Shown: in pieces, positions 11,707 through 23,903 of the stretch
How positions within the stretch are numbered: position 1 is the stretch's first letter
How the letters are laid out: every line of letters begins with the position of its first letter
Origin: Patiria miniata
Lineage: Eukaryota; Echinodermata; Asteroidea; Valvatida; Asterinidae
Assembly (NCBI RefSeq): GCF_015706575.1
Contig: NW_024037072.1
Coordinates: 501,001-565,000 of the forward strand
Direction: 5' to 3'
DNA length: 64,000 nucleotides
Position numbers and translations under genes: made by a program
The notes under the pieces: generated by a model
Databases searched by the model: none
Seen by the model: only the letters and a program-made list of their open reading frames with translations
What the model was told of the DNA's origin: nothing

Positions 11707-13319
11707 ATATTGATACATTTAGATATCATTACCCTTCCAGCTGCTTAATTACTGCTGATTTGCAGATTTCATTAGTTTCCCAATTTCCCAATTTAGGCTT
11801 TTGTCTCGGAGGTAGTTTTTCCGGTAGCCAATTCTCTCCAGCGAACTGGAGGCTATCGACCAGGTTATCTCTATTGACATTTTGCCCAATCAATCAATCA
11901 TTCGCAGGGCCTGCAGTTGAGGACCGATTCACCTGTGTTTATACATATTGCCCATAACAATCAATTAAGATGGTTAATTATTGACGGGTATGGGTTGGGA
12001 CTTATCTGTATGGCAGTAATTTGTATACCATGATATCAGTCATTAGTCATCAGTATTGGCTTGCTAAACGTTATTTGAAACTTAATCAGTTTAGATTTGG
12101 GGAAAATGTGTCAAATAACTGGCTTTGCAGTCTTGGTTTTAATTTAAAATTTTTTTTTATAAAAGACAGGTGACTTTTATTGCATCCACAGTGTATGGCT
12201 CTGTGGGCACATGCAAGTGCCCCCTCACAGTAAAATGCAAGGCGCACTGCTATTGAAGAACATTTTCCATGTGTCCAAGCATGTATGTTTCTCACATATA
12301 TATACAGAGGCATAGGATTTCACACATTGATGGAAAAACGGATACCTTTTAAAGACTTCTTTAATTGTTGAAGAGCTGAGCAGGTGGAAATTATCACCTG
12401 AAATCTGTCAAAACAAACATGTCTAATTGCCTCTTGCTTCTTGGAAGCAAACGCACATGTGAAACCCTAGTAGGCCTGAGACAACATTTTTTAAGTACAA
12501 CTCAAGTCAGATGTGGTTTGTGGTTTGACGACAAATCAGAAATATCATGTCTGTGGATTTATTGTCAGGACCAAACATCTTTCCCCGGTTTGGGTTTAGT
12601 TATTTTTAAATAACAACTTCTACATGTAGGGTTGTATCACTGGATAGCCATCTGAATAATATTACTGATGCAAAGCAACAAAATACAAGAGATAAGTATA
12701 GAAGCCATCCTTAACTTGTGAGCGTCTAATCACTCACGACCGTCTGCCGGTTTATATTCGGAGTAACCTTAGATAGCGTTTTGATCTATGAAAGGTGCCT
12801 ATCGTTTTGAAGCTGAGGAAAAACAAGATTGAAATCAGAGGATGAGTCTCATAGTCACTTATGTCATTCAGGATCACCGTGGGGGCGTGTTTATGTAGTA
12901 TTGAGGGTGATGTTTCTTTTCAAGAAAAAGTCTGTGCGAGTGTAGAGTATACTTGACTTGAGTGTTGTTATCACGTGGGTGTGTTTGTGGACATAGCCTA
13001 GGAAGTGTTGGCATGCCACTGGATATTGGTTTTGTGTTCAGAGGACAGTGAAGAAATTAGACACAGCTACAGAGGAGAAGTGACCTAGCACAATCAACAT
13101 TGAGCTATCTTGAGCATGTACCGGTATAATGCACTTTTAGTCCAAAGCTTGTTTGGACTAAAATATGAAAATGGTTTATCCCATTTTTTTTTCATCACCT
13201 TCTAGAAGACAACGTTACAGTTGCTGTGCCACTTTCTGATGTTACTGAACGCTTTTCTGTACAAAAAAAAATCATGGTTCTGTTGTGTACAATGTCAGTT
13301 TGGCTTTTTTGTGGACTCT

Positions 13320-13655
13320 ATGGGCTCTGTGCACAAGTACCCCATCAACGGCCAGAAAAGGACAGTTGGGGGTGACCTAGACTGGTTCCCGATCCATCCA
13401 CTGCGTATTTCGAATGATCCAAAGTTATTGGGGTCGGGGATTAGTCTGGGAGACCATTGCAAGTTAAATTCGAACGTATTTGAACGTATTCACGCGCCCG
13501 GGACGCTCATGCGCGAAGACGCTGTGGCTTGGCTTTGTGCACAAAAAAGTCGTGCGTACTTCGCGCAAGAATTACAGTGCACACGTGGTGTTCCGTCCAA
13601 GGGGCTCTCAGAAGTGGTAAAAGCGCGCCCTCTTTCGTTGGCGCACGGAGCCCAT
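13320..13655. mobile_element. TGGGCTC MITE, copy 1
   Basis: Terminal inverted repeats are ATGGGCTCTGTGCAC on the left and the inverse of GCGCACGGAGCCCAT on the right. If the element proper is TGGGCTC...GAGCCCA it is flanked by TA on both sides, as in Tc1/mariner-like elements. It is GC-richer than its surroundings. It shares both ends and internal pieces (CAAGTACCCCATCAACGG and AGCGCGCCCTCT) with the copy at 47819-48084. The long open frame across it matches no transposase. Confidence 0.75.
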
Positions 13656-15444
13656 ACATAACTACACCTCTGCAGTAAAATGTTAAACATTACACTCATT
13701 GGAAGGACACACAAAAGGCCATTAGCTAGGGTGCGCCCAGGCTCATATGGGTGCAGACCAGTAAATCGGTCCGAAATTGCCTGCGCTGGCCAAATCACGA
13801 TTTGCATGCCCTCAAAATCTTCGGTATTTGAGCATGCTGTGGGCCATGAACTTGAGGGATTGTAAAAAATATGGGTGGAAGCCGTGCACAGGACTGGGAG
13901 CTTGCAGTTCTGTGTAATTTTGATGTAATGTGGACCCTAAAAGCGCTCTATTTTGCAATGGAGTGTAGGCATCGTTTTTCAAAATGGCGATGGGCTTCAG
14001 GACTATTTTCAGGGGTGATCATCTTCAGATGGAAATTTCTCCTAAAAGTCATCAGTTGACCCCCCGAAAATTGAAAAGAAAATGAAAGATGATGAAATAA
14101 GCTTTAATTTGATGTGTGTCTCGAACACCTTGGAGATTTGTGAGTATTTTTCCCGAATTTTTGAAGTGGGAGCATTTACCATTGGGGTCTATGGAAGTTT
14201 ATTTACTGGTCTGCTACCATATGAATTGTTCTCAAGTATTGTAGGCTATACACATTCAGTCCAAACAAGTCAAGCATTCTCTGTGCCACACTCAGGCATA
14301 GGCCTACCGGGTACTTTGTGCTCTCATAATGCAATGTTTATCGATTCTCAAATCAAACTGTTCAGTTTTTTTTTACTTTTAAAGGTACTAAAATTAAAAA
14401 GTAATAAACAGTGGACGTCAAAATATCAAGTTTACATCGTACTAACAAAACATCAAGTTTGAACAGCTTGTTAGCAGAAATCGGATGCTGTCTTGGTCTT
14501 ATCCTGGGCTTTATGAATATTTTGCTCAACATGTGAAAAAAGGTTTTTTTCTTTTCCTCACTTCAAAACAGATCTGACTCTACGCACTAACATGGTATGA
14601 AGATTTTTTTTTTAATTAGTGAAATAGACATTTTAAGAGGATGGGATTTTAGCGTTGGTGTGAATGAGAACATACTGTACGCCTGAGGGCTTATTCCATC
14701 AAGGACGTGAAAGTTATCTCTCGTGAGTCGTGACATGGCCCATGGTGAGGAAACGATTATTGTGTCGCAGCAAAAAGGGCGAGGAAGCCAAAACATCCGC
14801 AAGGCTGTCTGTAAACTTTTCAGGTCAAGGGAAAGATGGAAGATGTTGATGTGATAAGCCTCCCGAAGCACCACTTAAGACTTAGCCTGGATTTGAGTCT
14901 GGATAGCATGCATGGTGCATGGGGTTATGCACCACAAAGGCTATCCCAGGCTATGTTTATGAAAGGATGCCTTAAGCCATCCTGAGGTAAGAACATTTGG
15001 ATGTGTTGCTTAGGGACGGGATGGGAGAAGACACTTTGCACCTAGATTGGTGATGTACATGTACATGTACACTCTCTCTACCCTAAAACAGCATTTTTGT
15101 TAGCTTTGGCCCCCTTCAAATCTCATCAGATCAATCACAGATTTTTCTAAAAATCACGTTTACGTGTATGTAAAGACACTCCGCATACATGTAGTACATC
15201 TACAATGTTTTCAATCCAGTTGGACAGAGTTTTGTTATTTCATTTATAGTTTATACTTGGATGTTTTTAAGAGCACTTTTCCTCGTGGAAAGTCAGTGGG
15301 AAAAGTAAGCATCTTATTCGCCATCTTGCTTTTGAAATTTGAAGTTTAACAAGAACAGCACATCCATTTTTCATGTGCTTTGGGTTCAGAACTTTCACAA
15401 GACATCAGTGTAAAAACTAATTGTACAGTGGTTGGTAGATTCTG

Positions 15445-15447
<3 letters not shown>

Positions 15448-15476
<29 letters not shown>
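15448..15476 (+). repeat. Poly-C run, 29 nt
   Basis: Uninterrupted C homopolymer. Its length is liable to sequencing error. It creates meaningless proline- and glycine-rich open frames. Confidence 0.9.
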
Positions 15477-15477
<1 letters not shown>

Positions 15478-15527
15478 TGACAAAGTTAATTTTTGAATTA
15501 TTAAGGAATTGGCTAGGAAAAGGAACA

Positions 15528-15720
15528 GGGCCCAATGTCATAGCTCTGCTAAGCACACAACTTTCTGCTTCACAGAGGCTCCGCCTATTCATGGAGACTG
15601 TAAGCAGTAAGCACACGAAAGTTTACCTCAGAGGAAAAAGTTGCTTAAATCAGTGACGTAACAATAGAAGTTTCCATGCGCGCGTAACCATTAGTATATC
15701 CACATGACATAGAAGGTTAG
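15528..15720 (+). repeat. Dispersed repeat (GGCCCAATGTCATAG...), copy 1
   Basis: GGGCCCAATGTCATAGCTCTG, CTGTAAGCAGTAAGCACAC, TTTACCTCAGAGGAAAAAG and GTAACAATAGAAGTTTCCAT all recur in this order at 21783-22260. The family is unknown and there is no coding capacity. The copy starts just after a 29-nt poly-C run. Confidence 0.65.
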
Positions 15721-16740
15721 CACATTTCTTTACAATGGTCAGTGCAACCTTTTTACCAACTGTTCAGCAGCATCATGAAATTGGCCTGTGTTTGGTTTGG
15801 TGTTGATATGCCAGCATTTGTGTTAACCACAACTGGACAAGTTGCAGGAGGTAAAACAAAACATTAAAAAGGCAAGGAAAATGGAAAGTAAATTATGTGA
15901 AGTTAATTAGAATGACACATTATGACAGGAAATAAGGTCTCATTCCACATTAGGGGATGGAAGCATGAGTCATTTTTTATTACCGTCTATAAGAAATAAT
16001 TCAAGCTGACATATTGGCCCTGTCTCTTTATAATTGTGTCCTTGGATTGCAACCATTAGTGTAAATGATACATACACTTTGTGTTAAATTGCCTTGTTAT
16101 ACACATCCATCAGTTCAGCTTGATTTTCCACTCAAATTGCTTCAGGAATTTATGGTCCGTGTATGGCCATACCAAGTGCATGTTGGCAAATGAGCAAGCA
16201 CAACAGTGCCAATATGATGGGGTTCCTCATTTTTTTTTACTAAGCCCTTAATAAAAAAAATAACAACAGGGTTTTACATGTACATGTATGTACATTTACG
16301 TGAATATGCCTCTCAACACGTTGTTGTTGATGCATATTTTGCAAGGGCCTGCTTGTTGCAGTTGGTCTAATTAACGTGTGTACATTGTCAAGTCTCCTTC
16401 TAGTGGCTGCGGACTTTTTGCCTTCGCATGTCTAATTGACTTTAGTACTTGTCAACGTAGGATTTTGTTTAACAACAAGTGAATTAAAGAAATTCTATTT
16501 TCAGTTTTGTATTTTGTATTCAGGCTAGAGCTGCTATCACCAGAGTACGTTTGTCCGATTCCAGTGTTAAGTTTTCATAATTATTTTAGGGAACAATACT
16601 GCTGACCTTAGTGTACTCTCAACTCATTCGGAATGGTTACTAAATAATTCTGCTTGGTCTCTCTTTTGGTTGTTAATTTCTTAAAACATTTTTTTGTTGG
16701 GGGGGGGGGGCGTTTGGTTGTTTTAATTCGTTATAATGGC

Positions 16741-16995
16741 GGTAATAATAATAATTCCCGGCGATGGGTCATTTGGGAGACATTCCCATAGACTTGTGCA
16801 CAAAATGTTTCCAACTTAAATGTGCCCTAATCCAATCCGTTTTCCACAAATTTTGGTATTTTATACTAATTTGACCACGAGCAACAAATATAACCTAATT
16901 GCGACACTAACATTTTGCCTCTGAAGAGGGGGGGGTGGGGGGGGGGGGGGGGGGGGGCCGTGACTTTAGGGAGACATCAAAAATGTCTCCCTAAT
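16741..16995 (-). mobile_element. Retroposon-like repeat with GGGAGAC hairpin, copy 2 (inverted)
   Basis: On the minus strand it reads hairpin TTAGGGAGACAT with its inverse (16966-16994), then the body with GTTATATTTGTTGCTCGTGG, then CCGGGAATTATTATTATTACC. It is interrupted by a long poly-G tract (16928-16957, with one T). It matches 57131-57426 over most of its length with many substitutions. Confidence 0.62.
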
Positions 16996-17205
16996 GTCCG
17001 GTGTCTTCTTAAGTTCTAGAAAAGACAATAACCGGTCTCCCAAAGGTTCTTTAACTGTAATGTTGTGCTTCGGCATACACTGTATATATCGCTTTATATC
17101 TAAGGTTTCAAAATGTTTATCTCTGTTCATCTGGAATGTGACGATTGTTTGTCTGCAGCAGCTCGAGCTGCAGCACAAATTGGTCGCTACCTTCACAGGT
17201 ACATG

Positions 17206-17330
17206 TACCCATTTATACTCCTGGGTGGAGAGAGGCAATTGTAGTAAAGTGTCTTGCCCAAGGACACAAACACCATGTTCCTGGCCCCGTCAGGGTTTGC
17301 ACCCAGTCGAACACCCCAACCATTGGACCA
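17206..17330 (+). repeat. Dispersed SINE-like repeat (CTCCTGGGTGGAGAGAGGCAA), copy 1
   Basis: It contains ACCCATTTATACTCCTGGGTG, GAGAGAGGCAA and GTCTTGCCCAAGGACACAA. All three recur in the same order at 21899-22055. Similar sequence is, to my knowledge, widespread in marine invertebrate genomes. The end GTTTGCACCCAGTCGAAC may be a degraded inverse B box. Confidence 0.6.
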
Positions 17331-20300
17331 CACTTACAACAGTCAGAGTAATCATCTGTGGTGACTTTTTCATTGACTGCAGGTTTTATTTTTTTTCATG
17401 CTTTGATTCACACGTTTAAACAAAAATACATTGGTTGCCATCCAATCTGCAATTAATTGTGACAGCATGTCAGTTTAATGGTTACTGTACCGGTATTAGC
17501 AGTTTCCAAGTAGCAGGTTAGAAGTTCCGCTGGTGTTTTATTCCCCACTGATTTTGCAGTGTGACAATTTCTAGCTCACAGTTGCTTCTGTCATTTCGCA
17601 ACTGTTCATCCTTGAATTTCACCACGTCTTTCTATTTACTGAGTTTTTCCCCTTTTTTGGGGGGGTGGAATGAGGTATTTTGTCTTCAGTATTCATTTGG
17701 TCCCATTTACCACAGTAATTCACAGAAATCTGATAAACTGGACCAATTTATTCAAGCTTTATTGGCCTTATTGATGCAGAGATGAGGGAAAAATCTAAGA
17801 AGCAGAGTTACATGTATGAAGCTTTCTCTTATAGCTGAAATAAAAATCACTATTCATTTCAGGCCGGCTCTGACAAATTGAACTCTCGCCACCCTGCCAA
17901 AGAGTTTGAGGTACTGTTTGTATCTCCAAGCTCGTTAGAAGCTTCAATCTATGCAAATTGACCAGACATCACTTGCATTATTCATCAAATTTAAGCTTTG
18001 TCGGTTTCAAGTTGCATTCTTCGTGCTGTTTTTCGAGTTTCATCAAAAAAACAAAACAGATTCCTTTTTGAAATTGTTATTTTTTTCTAGCATTACTGAA
18101 GTTATTCACTTTTGAATGAGACATCAACCGAACAAGAATCAGCCCACGTTTAGTTATGCTGGAATTCAGCGACCAGAATAAGAAGCTCTTACTGCGGTCG
18201 TGTCACGCTCACGCGCATGCTGTGCGCATTCTTAAAGACGAGGCGCATGCGCATTTTTGTATTCCTGTTGGTCGAAGGAGCCCGGAGTGCGTGTGCTCTA
18301 CCTGAGTGCGACTCACGCAAGCCTTGGCCCACCGCAGAAAATGGCTGCCGCCAGATTTCTCTATAGAATTATTACTTTACATATTTTGAATTACAAAATG
18401 TACTTGCGGCCCAATAATAATTCCATCTCCCGAGATAGGCTGGTTCCTGCCCCACACTCAGTATCAATAATATGCGTCTCTGTTTGTGCCCAAAATGAAA
18501 AAGAAAATCCCGAGGGTTGTAGACTCCTCCCCCCCCCCAAAAAAAAGAAGAAATAAGTTTGTTTTGAGGGGGAAGGGGGTGGAATAAAACATACAAGAAA
18601 CAAACAATTGAATTTGTTGAAGAGCACGGGGAGCGTAAGTTGAATAATGAAGTCCCAGTAGGAGATTTCTTGAGTAAACATGTTTTGAAGACTTACTTTA
18701 AGAGGCTTGGGTCATTGCATTTTGATTTACTAAACTACATGAAGCTGCCCCTAAGGACTGTTAAGAGTTGGGCATCCATAAATTCTGTATTCATTCTGGA
18801 GGAAATTGCATGGAAACTAAACTTAAGGTTTTTGTTTGAAACATTCAGAAAACCAATTTAGATCTTGTTGGCGTAGCTGTTTTCATGAATGTCAACTGGG
18901 GATTTATTTGTTGCATTACTTATTTGTTGAAATATGTAAATATCGAGACCTGTGTGAGATTACATAGCTCCGTCTTATCCAGGCCAGTATGGGATTACAT
19001 GTACATAGCTCTGTCTGTGTGTTTCATAAGAGTCTGTCTTGGAGGGATTTCTTGAAATGTGAAAAGATTTGCAACAATTGTGGCTAATTTGATACACGCT
19101 GGAGGAAATTCCAGTCCAATCTGGAAACATACGTAACTCTTGTTTGTGTGTTTTGAAACAAATCTCCATTCTTGAATTTGCAGCATTTCTATAAATATGT
19201 TAGCTCATGACAGACCGAATGTAGTTTAATATCGCTCATTACTCATAGAAGCCAATCTTAAATGCAAATTTTCTGAGAAGTTTGCTTGAATAGTTTCATT
19301 TTTAAAATATGACTCTCCTGCCTATTTTCATCAGGCCAAATATGTCCATGTTTCAAACTCTGAAATCTTACTCCCTCAGCTGCAACAACTTGATACAATC
19401 CTGTCATCTGATACAATGTTATTAAAAGATTGACCGGCGTCCATCTCATTCTAGAATCAGCGCCTTAACTCCCCCTCAAATCTTGGTCAGATGTACGTAC
19501 GTAAACAATTGTAGCATCCACAAAACCCAGAAAACTGGAATGTCCGACCGGAGGCCGGAATTTTTGGTTGACGATTATAGTGTCCAGGCCGGATCAGTTC
19601 CTGGTGGAATTGGGATCTTGGACAGGACGGGGGAAGTTCAAGTTTGTGTTTAGGATTCGGCAGATCAATGACCGAGACTTAATACCGTGCTTAATCCAAT
19701 TTACATTTTGCAAATGATGAGGATTCCTTTGGCGGATGTGTTTGTGTTGCTCCCCGCGGGGCTTAGGGGGAGGGTGATCAGTTGTCCAGTCAAGATGCTC
19801 GTTATCGCTGCAGTTGCTGACCAAACCTGGCAGGCGTTTTTCAAAGAGATCTTCTTAACATTTGCCCAAGGGGTTTTCCTGGTATTAAGAAACCCATTAT
19901 TATGAAACATTATTATCGGATTATGTAGAGAGTGTTGGAATTATTACAGTCACTTCACAAATCCTGAGTCTTGTCATACATGATGTTGAATTCCCCTTGT
20001 CACATAGACTCTGATCAGCCAATGAGGGAGATCATCTGTTTCTAATCAAGCATCGCCTTGATGTTAATTGGTTATCAAAATTTCAAGAGGGGTCAGTCAG
20101 AAGTGTGTTTAAGCACTCTCCATCGTCACGCAGTTGCATAGTGCTGGCTAACGAGTAGTTCAGAAATTGGTGATTTGCATATAGAGTTTTATCTTATTGT
20201 GTTAGTCTGAGCGGTCGTGCAACTGTTCCTCAGATCACCTGATATCCTCAGTTTTTACTTTCCATGTGTGCCATTAAAAGTGGGGGGAAAAAAAGTCTGT

Positions 20301-21632
20301 AGAAAATTTTGTATTTCGTCGTTCTGTGTGACTTCCCTTTTGCATGCATTTTTGACATCCAAACTGAGGTAAATAGAAATTAATCTTAGTTGAAGGTACA
20401 ACCACCATCTTTGTTGTTTTTTCTAGACCATTCTCCGTGAAGTAATTAGTAGCAACATAGGGTCACATGATTGTTTGAGGGCATTTTGGGTGGTTTATAT
20501 CAACCCCGGTGCTCTACAGATTATGGCAGTTTGCGAGGCACTTGGCACAATTTGGATCAAGCTCTGGGTTCAAGGGTTCAATTCAACCATGGAGCTAGGC
20601 CACTATACCTGCCATGGCCCATCATGGAGGGGCTAAGTATGCCACCAGGCCAGTGCGTGCCCAATCAACCAGCGTTTTCATTCCAAGTCATCGCCAGAAA
20701 CATTTGGATTCAGGCAAAAGATTTACCAATGCACAGGCAGTATAATATTGCAGAAATGAAGGGTTTATTTATATCTGTGGACATTGTTGACCAAATTGAC
20801 AAATGTCAGTATTGAATGGATGCCTTGGGGTTGGCTCAAATGATATCCAGGAAACTAGGACAGTGTGGACTTGTGGTCTCCTGCTGACATATTTATAGCA
20901 CTTGAAAATGGAATCATTTCAAGTGATTGGATCTCATAAAATGAGTTTAAGAGATATTTTTTTTTTTAATATTTTGATGAACTTTAACATTCACTCACTT
21001 CATTTTAAGGACTTAACATATGGTTGAAAATGTTGACAACTCCTATTTATTTCCAAAATTTGTTTTAAACTTTCAAAGTAGTTACACATGTACATGTACG
21101 ATTTGTGGTAGGCATAAATGTCTTATTATTATACCTACCAATGTCGTATTATTTTACGATAGTTGGCAATTTGAAGAAGCACTTTAAAACAACCTGTTCC
21201 TGTTCCAGTCAGCCGCAAACATTAAACAGCACTGGTTAGAACATTGAAATCTAGGAAACACCAAAAACAGCCTAGTATAACCATGGAGCTACCGGTATAA
21301 AAAGGAACTAGGCTTCACCTCGCCCACGCCACTTCACCACCTGGGATGATTCATAGGTGGCGCTTGGCTTTGGATCAACTGGTAAACGATCAACTCATGA
21401 ACACACACACATATTTGGCAGCTTTCACACTTGCTAGTACAGGAGGCTCATTAAAATAAAAACCAATTAGGTAGCCCAGTTTCCACAAAGCTTTTTGAAC
21501 CAGTTACACATTAAACGGTCTGCACAAATACCTGAGGGCTTTGAAAAGACGAACATTGTGTATTAGAGATAAGAACACCCCCCCCCCCCTTTCCCCGTCG
21601 ACACTAAATGGTTCGGCCATGTTTAATTGCAG

Positions 21633-21753
21633 GTGATGACGGCTTGGGCCTCAGCATTATCGGCATGGGGGTGGGCGCTGACGCAGGACTGGAGAAGCTT
21701 GGTATTTTCATTAAGACAATCACTGAGAACGGTGCTGCTCATAGAGATGGAAG
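21633..21753 (+). CDS. PPP1R9: PPP1R9 exon: first half of the PDZ domain
   Basis: The acceptor is TTTAATTGCAG and the donor AAG|GTAGGT. Entering in phase 1, the exon completes a glycine and then encodes [20 protein letters not shown], followed by [19 protein letters not shown]. It leaves two bases that the next exon completes to arginine. GLGLS, residues 3-7 after the split codon, is the PDZ carboxylate-binding loop. The following ISI-type strand, the long [15 protein letters not shown] loop and the NGAAxRDG turn are the neurabin/spinophilin PDZ signature and differ from PSD-95-type PDZ domains. This PDZ domain in mammals binds C-terminal tails of partners such as p70 S6 kinase and glutamate receptors. 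The domain is split by introns at GR|I and V(R)F. Phase and reading frame are clean and nothing is broken. Confidence 0.97.
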
Positions 21754-21782
21754 GTAGGTAATGCACAAAGTTAATAGGAAAC

Positions 21783-22260
21783 TTGGCCCAATGTCATAGG
21801 CCTGCTGAGCACAGTTTCTGTTAACAGATTAATTTTAAAAGTAACAGTAAAGTCTGTCACGAGCCAATATGTGACATGAAACAACTAAGAATATTCTATT
21901 CTCCCTGGATGGTATGCCGGTCCATTGCAGGTTACTCCCACCTAATGCTGGTACCCATTTCTACTCCTGGGTGGAGAGAGGCAAGTGGGGGTGAAGTGGC
22001 TTGCCCAAGGACACAACATATTGCCAGCAACAGGATTCGAACCCCTGACCCTCTTATCATGAGTCATGAATCCTGTCAACAATGTCTCCTTTTATTTCAT
22101 GAAAACCGTAAGCAGTAAGCACACAAAAGGCATGCTTACCTCAGAAGAAAAAAGTTGCCAAAATTAATGGAGTAACAATAGAAATCTTCATGCGCCAACT
22201 GTCAGCACGTCCACGCCATGAAAAATGTTGGCACAATTTGCTTCTGTAGTTCGAATAACA
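21783..22260 (+). repeat. Dispersed repeat (GGCCCAATGTCATAG...), copy 2, split by a SINE
   Basis: The left piece (GGCCCAATGTCATAGGCCTGC, 21783-21830) and the right piece (CGTAAGCAGTAAGCACAC to GAAATCTTCATGCGC, from 22107) are contiguous in the copy at 15528. Here they are separated by about 270 bp that include the SINE-like repeat at 21899-22055. The order of events is therefore repeat first, SINE later. Confidence 0.6.
21899..22055 (+). repeat. Dispersed SINE-like repeat, copy 2, inserted in another repeat
   Basis: It has a fuller left part (CCTGGATGGTATGCCGGTCC, ATTGCAGGTTACTCCCACC) and then the same CTCCTGGGTGGAGAGAGGCAA and TTGCCCAAGGACACAA blocks as at 17206. It ends GGATTCGAACCCCTGACC, whose complement carries a perfect pol III B box. 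This suggests a tRNA-derived SINE on the minus strand. It interrupts the repeat at 21783-22260. Confidence 0.62.
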
Positions 22261-22384
22261 TCCCTCCTGTCTGTTAAGCAGTGCCTGCTCCTTCAATGTA
22301 CCGGTAGTCTGAGCAGCAGAGGGCGCTGTTTGTCTACTCTTGAGATTCAGTGTTTGAGGGACACTGTGCAGGGATCCTGAACCC

Positions 22385-22735
22385 TAACATACCTGAATCC
22401 ATCAAAATCCACACCCCTGATTTTGGAGAATTTCGGCGGATTCAGGATACCTCCATATTTAAAAAGTTGGGGGATTTTGATGGATTCAGGACAGTAAGCC
22501 TAGCGATACTGCAGGATTTTGATGGATTCAGGATACCTCCATATTGAGCAGTTGGGGGACTTTGATGGATTCAGGATCTCAGCAGTTTCTCCTTGGCTAT
22601 ATGTTTGGTGTGTATGAGGTATTGTGGATTCTGATGGACTCACTGGTGGATTCTGATGGACTCAGGACACTAACATTTTTTTGCATGACAAAATTGGTGG
22701 ATTGTGACGGATTCAGGATACTTTCTAGTAAAAGT
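22385..22735 (+). repeat. Minisatellite of GATGGATTCAGGA units
   Basis: TTTTGATGGATTCAGGA-type motifs recur at least seven times with spacers of about 25-35 bp. Some spacers repeat (ACCTCCATATT twice). An incidental open frame reads DFDGFR repeatedly. I regard it as non-coding. Confidence 0.7.
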
Positions 22736-23903
22736 GCTCAAGGGGTTAGGGTTATTAAACTGCAAGTAGGCCTACATGCATTATATCATGTTGTAAGCAC
22801 TTCCTTTTTGTGACGGAATGTGCAGAAACTTGTATAGTCTTTCCTTTTTGACAAGTGCACTTGAGACTGAAGGCATGATGACAATGCCACTTACTTTTCC
22901 TTCAATCTCTCTGTCATTTTATCTGTTGACGGGGTACTAGCACATCTATAGAATCAATATGGTAGGACGACATGTAAGATTTCACGTAAAGGGCTGTGCT
23001 TCAGTACAGCAGAACAACTGGAATTTTGTATACATGTAAGCATGACATTGAGGTAGATTTGCATGTATGGTTGACAGAAGTACCGTACTTGTATCCTTCT
23101 TAAAGGAAGGTGCTTTATATTTAAACAGCTTTAATAATGTCGCACTTTTCCACGGTTCGCAGACAAAATCCCCTCCTCAGCAACCATGATGGTGATTTGT
23201 TTCCTCCAGGCCAGTGGCAACGTGTAACGCGTCATGATTTAGGCTCGCGGCTGTTGACACTATACACCACTCCAGCAAATAAGACATGACTGATTCCAGG
23301 CCCACACTTGTAAACTCTATTTACCTTTTCACTTTAATATGCATTACAGCCATATTAATGCTGTTAGCTTTCCCACCGGCCGCCCCCCAGTCCTCCCACC
23401 CCCTTCCCGTATCTGAATTATTGCCTTTCCAGACATCAAAGGGTTTTCGCCCTACTCAAGTATTCATGGGCATCCCAAGCTCTGCAAAAGCCTGCAGACG
23501 CAGACGTCGATGCCCCGGAGGCATTAGTGAGCCCACTCCATCCTGCACCACACTCTCTGGGTTTGCCGTAAAGAGGTAGATATTCTCAACACGTCATTCC
23601 TGATTCGGCTTACCGTACATGCAGTCTACTCTCTTAGTTCTGTCCTTGATTTGCCTAGAGAACTTCCCCTTCCGTCTTCTAACTCCACCCCCTTCTTTTT
23701 TGTCTTCACCACATTGCTTCCCTGTTCTCAAGTGGAGCAATTCATCTGACACACTCTGAATGAAGTTAGTGCAGTCTTGAGCAGGGCAATCGTTGATGGC
23801 TGGCCTAGATCTTTGGCAGTTTAAGAAGGTTACAGGGGTGGCACTTTGGTCGCAGAGACTTTGTTGAAAGCCCACCAGCATAAACCATTATATGTTATCT
23901 TAA

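Larger units (their letters stand above)
4026..21632 (+). other. PPP1R9: PPP1R9 intron, phase 1 (17.6 kb), repeat-rich
   Basis: It begins GTAAAC and ends TTGCAG. No open frame inside resembles a known protein. Its contents, annotated separately, are a TTAA MITE (7077-7590), a degenerate minisatellite (8365-8800), a 73-nt hairpin (9493-9565), a C-rich tract, a tRNA-like sequence near 10820-10850, a tandem duplication and fold-back cluster (10961-11706) and a TGGGCTC MITE (13320-13655). A poly-C run, two dispersed repeats and a SINE-like copy follow between 15448 and 17330. The stretches 4026-7070, 11710-13310 and 17920-21630 show nothing beyond AT-rich unique-looking sequence and short homopolymers. 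Confidence 0.9.

Noticed and set aside
13221..13661. 146-codon open frame
   Set aside because: Most of it is the TGGGCTC MITE at 13320-13655, whose second copy has no equivalent frame.
15395..15656. Proline- or glycine-rich small proteins
   Set aside because: Produced by the poly-C run at 15448-15476. The same applies to frames over 63409-63442.
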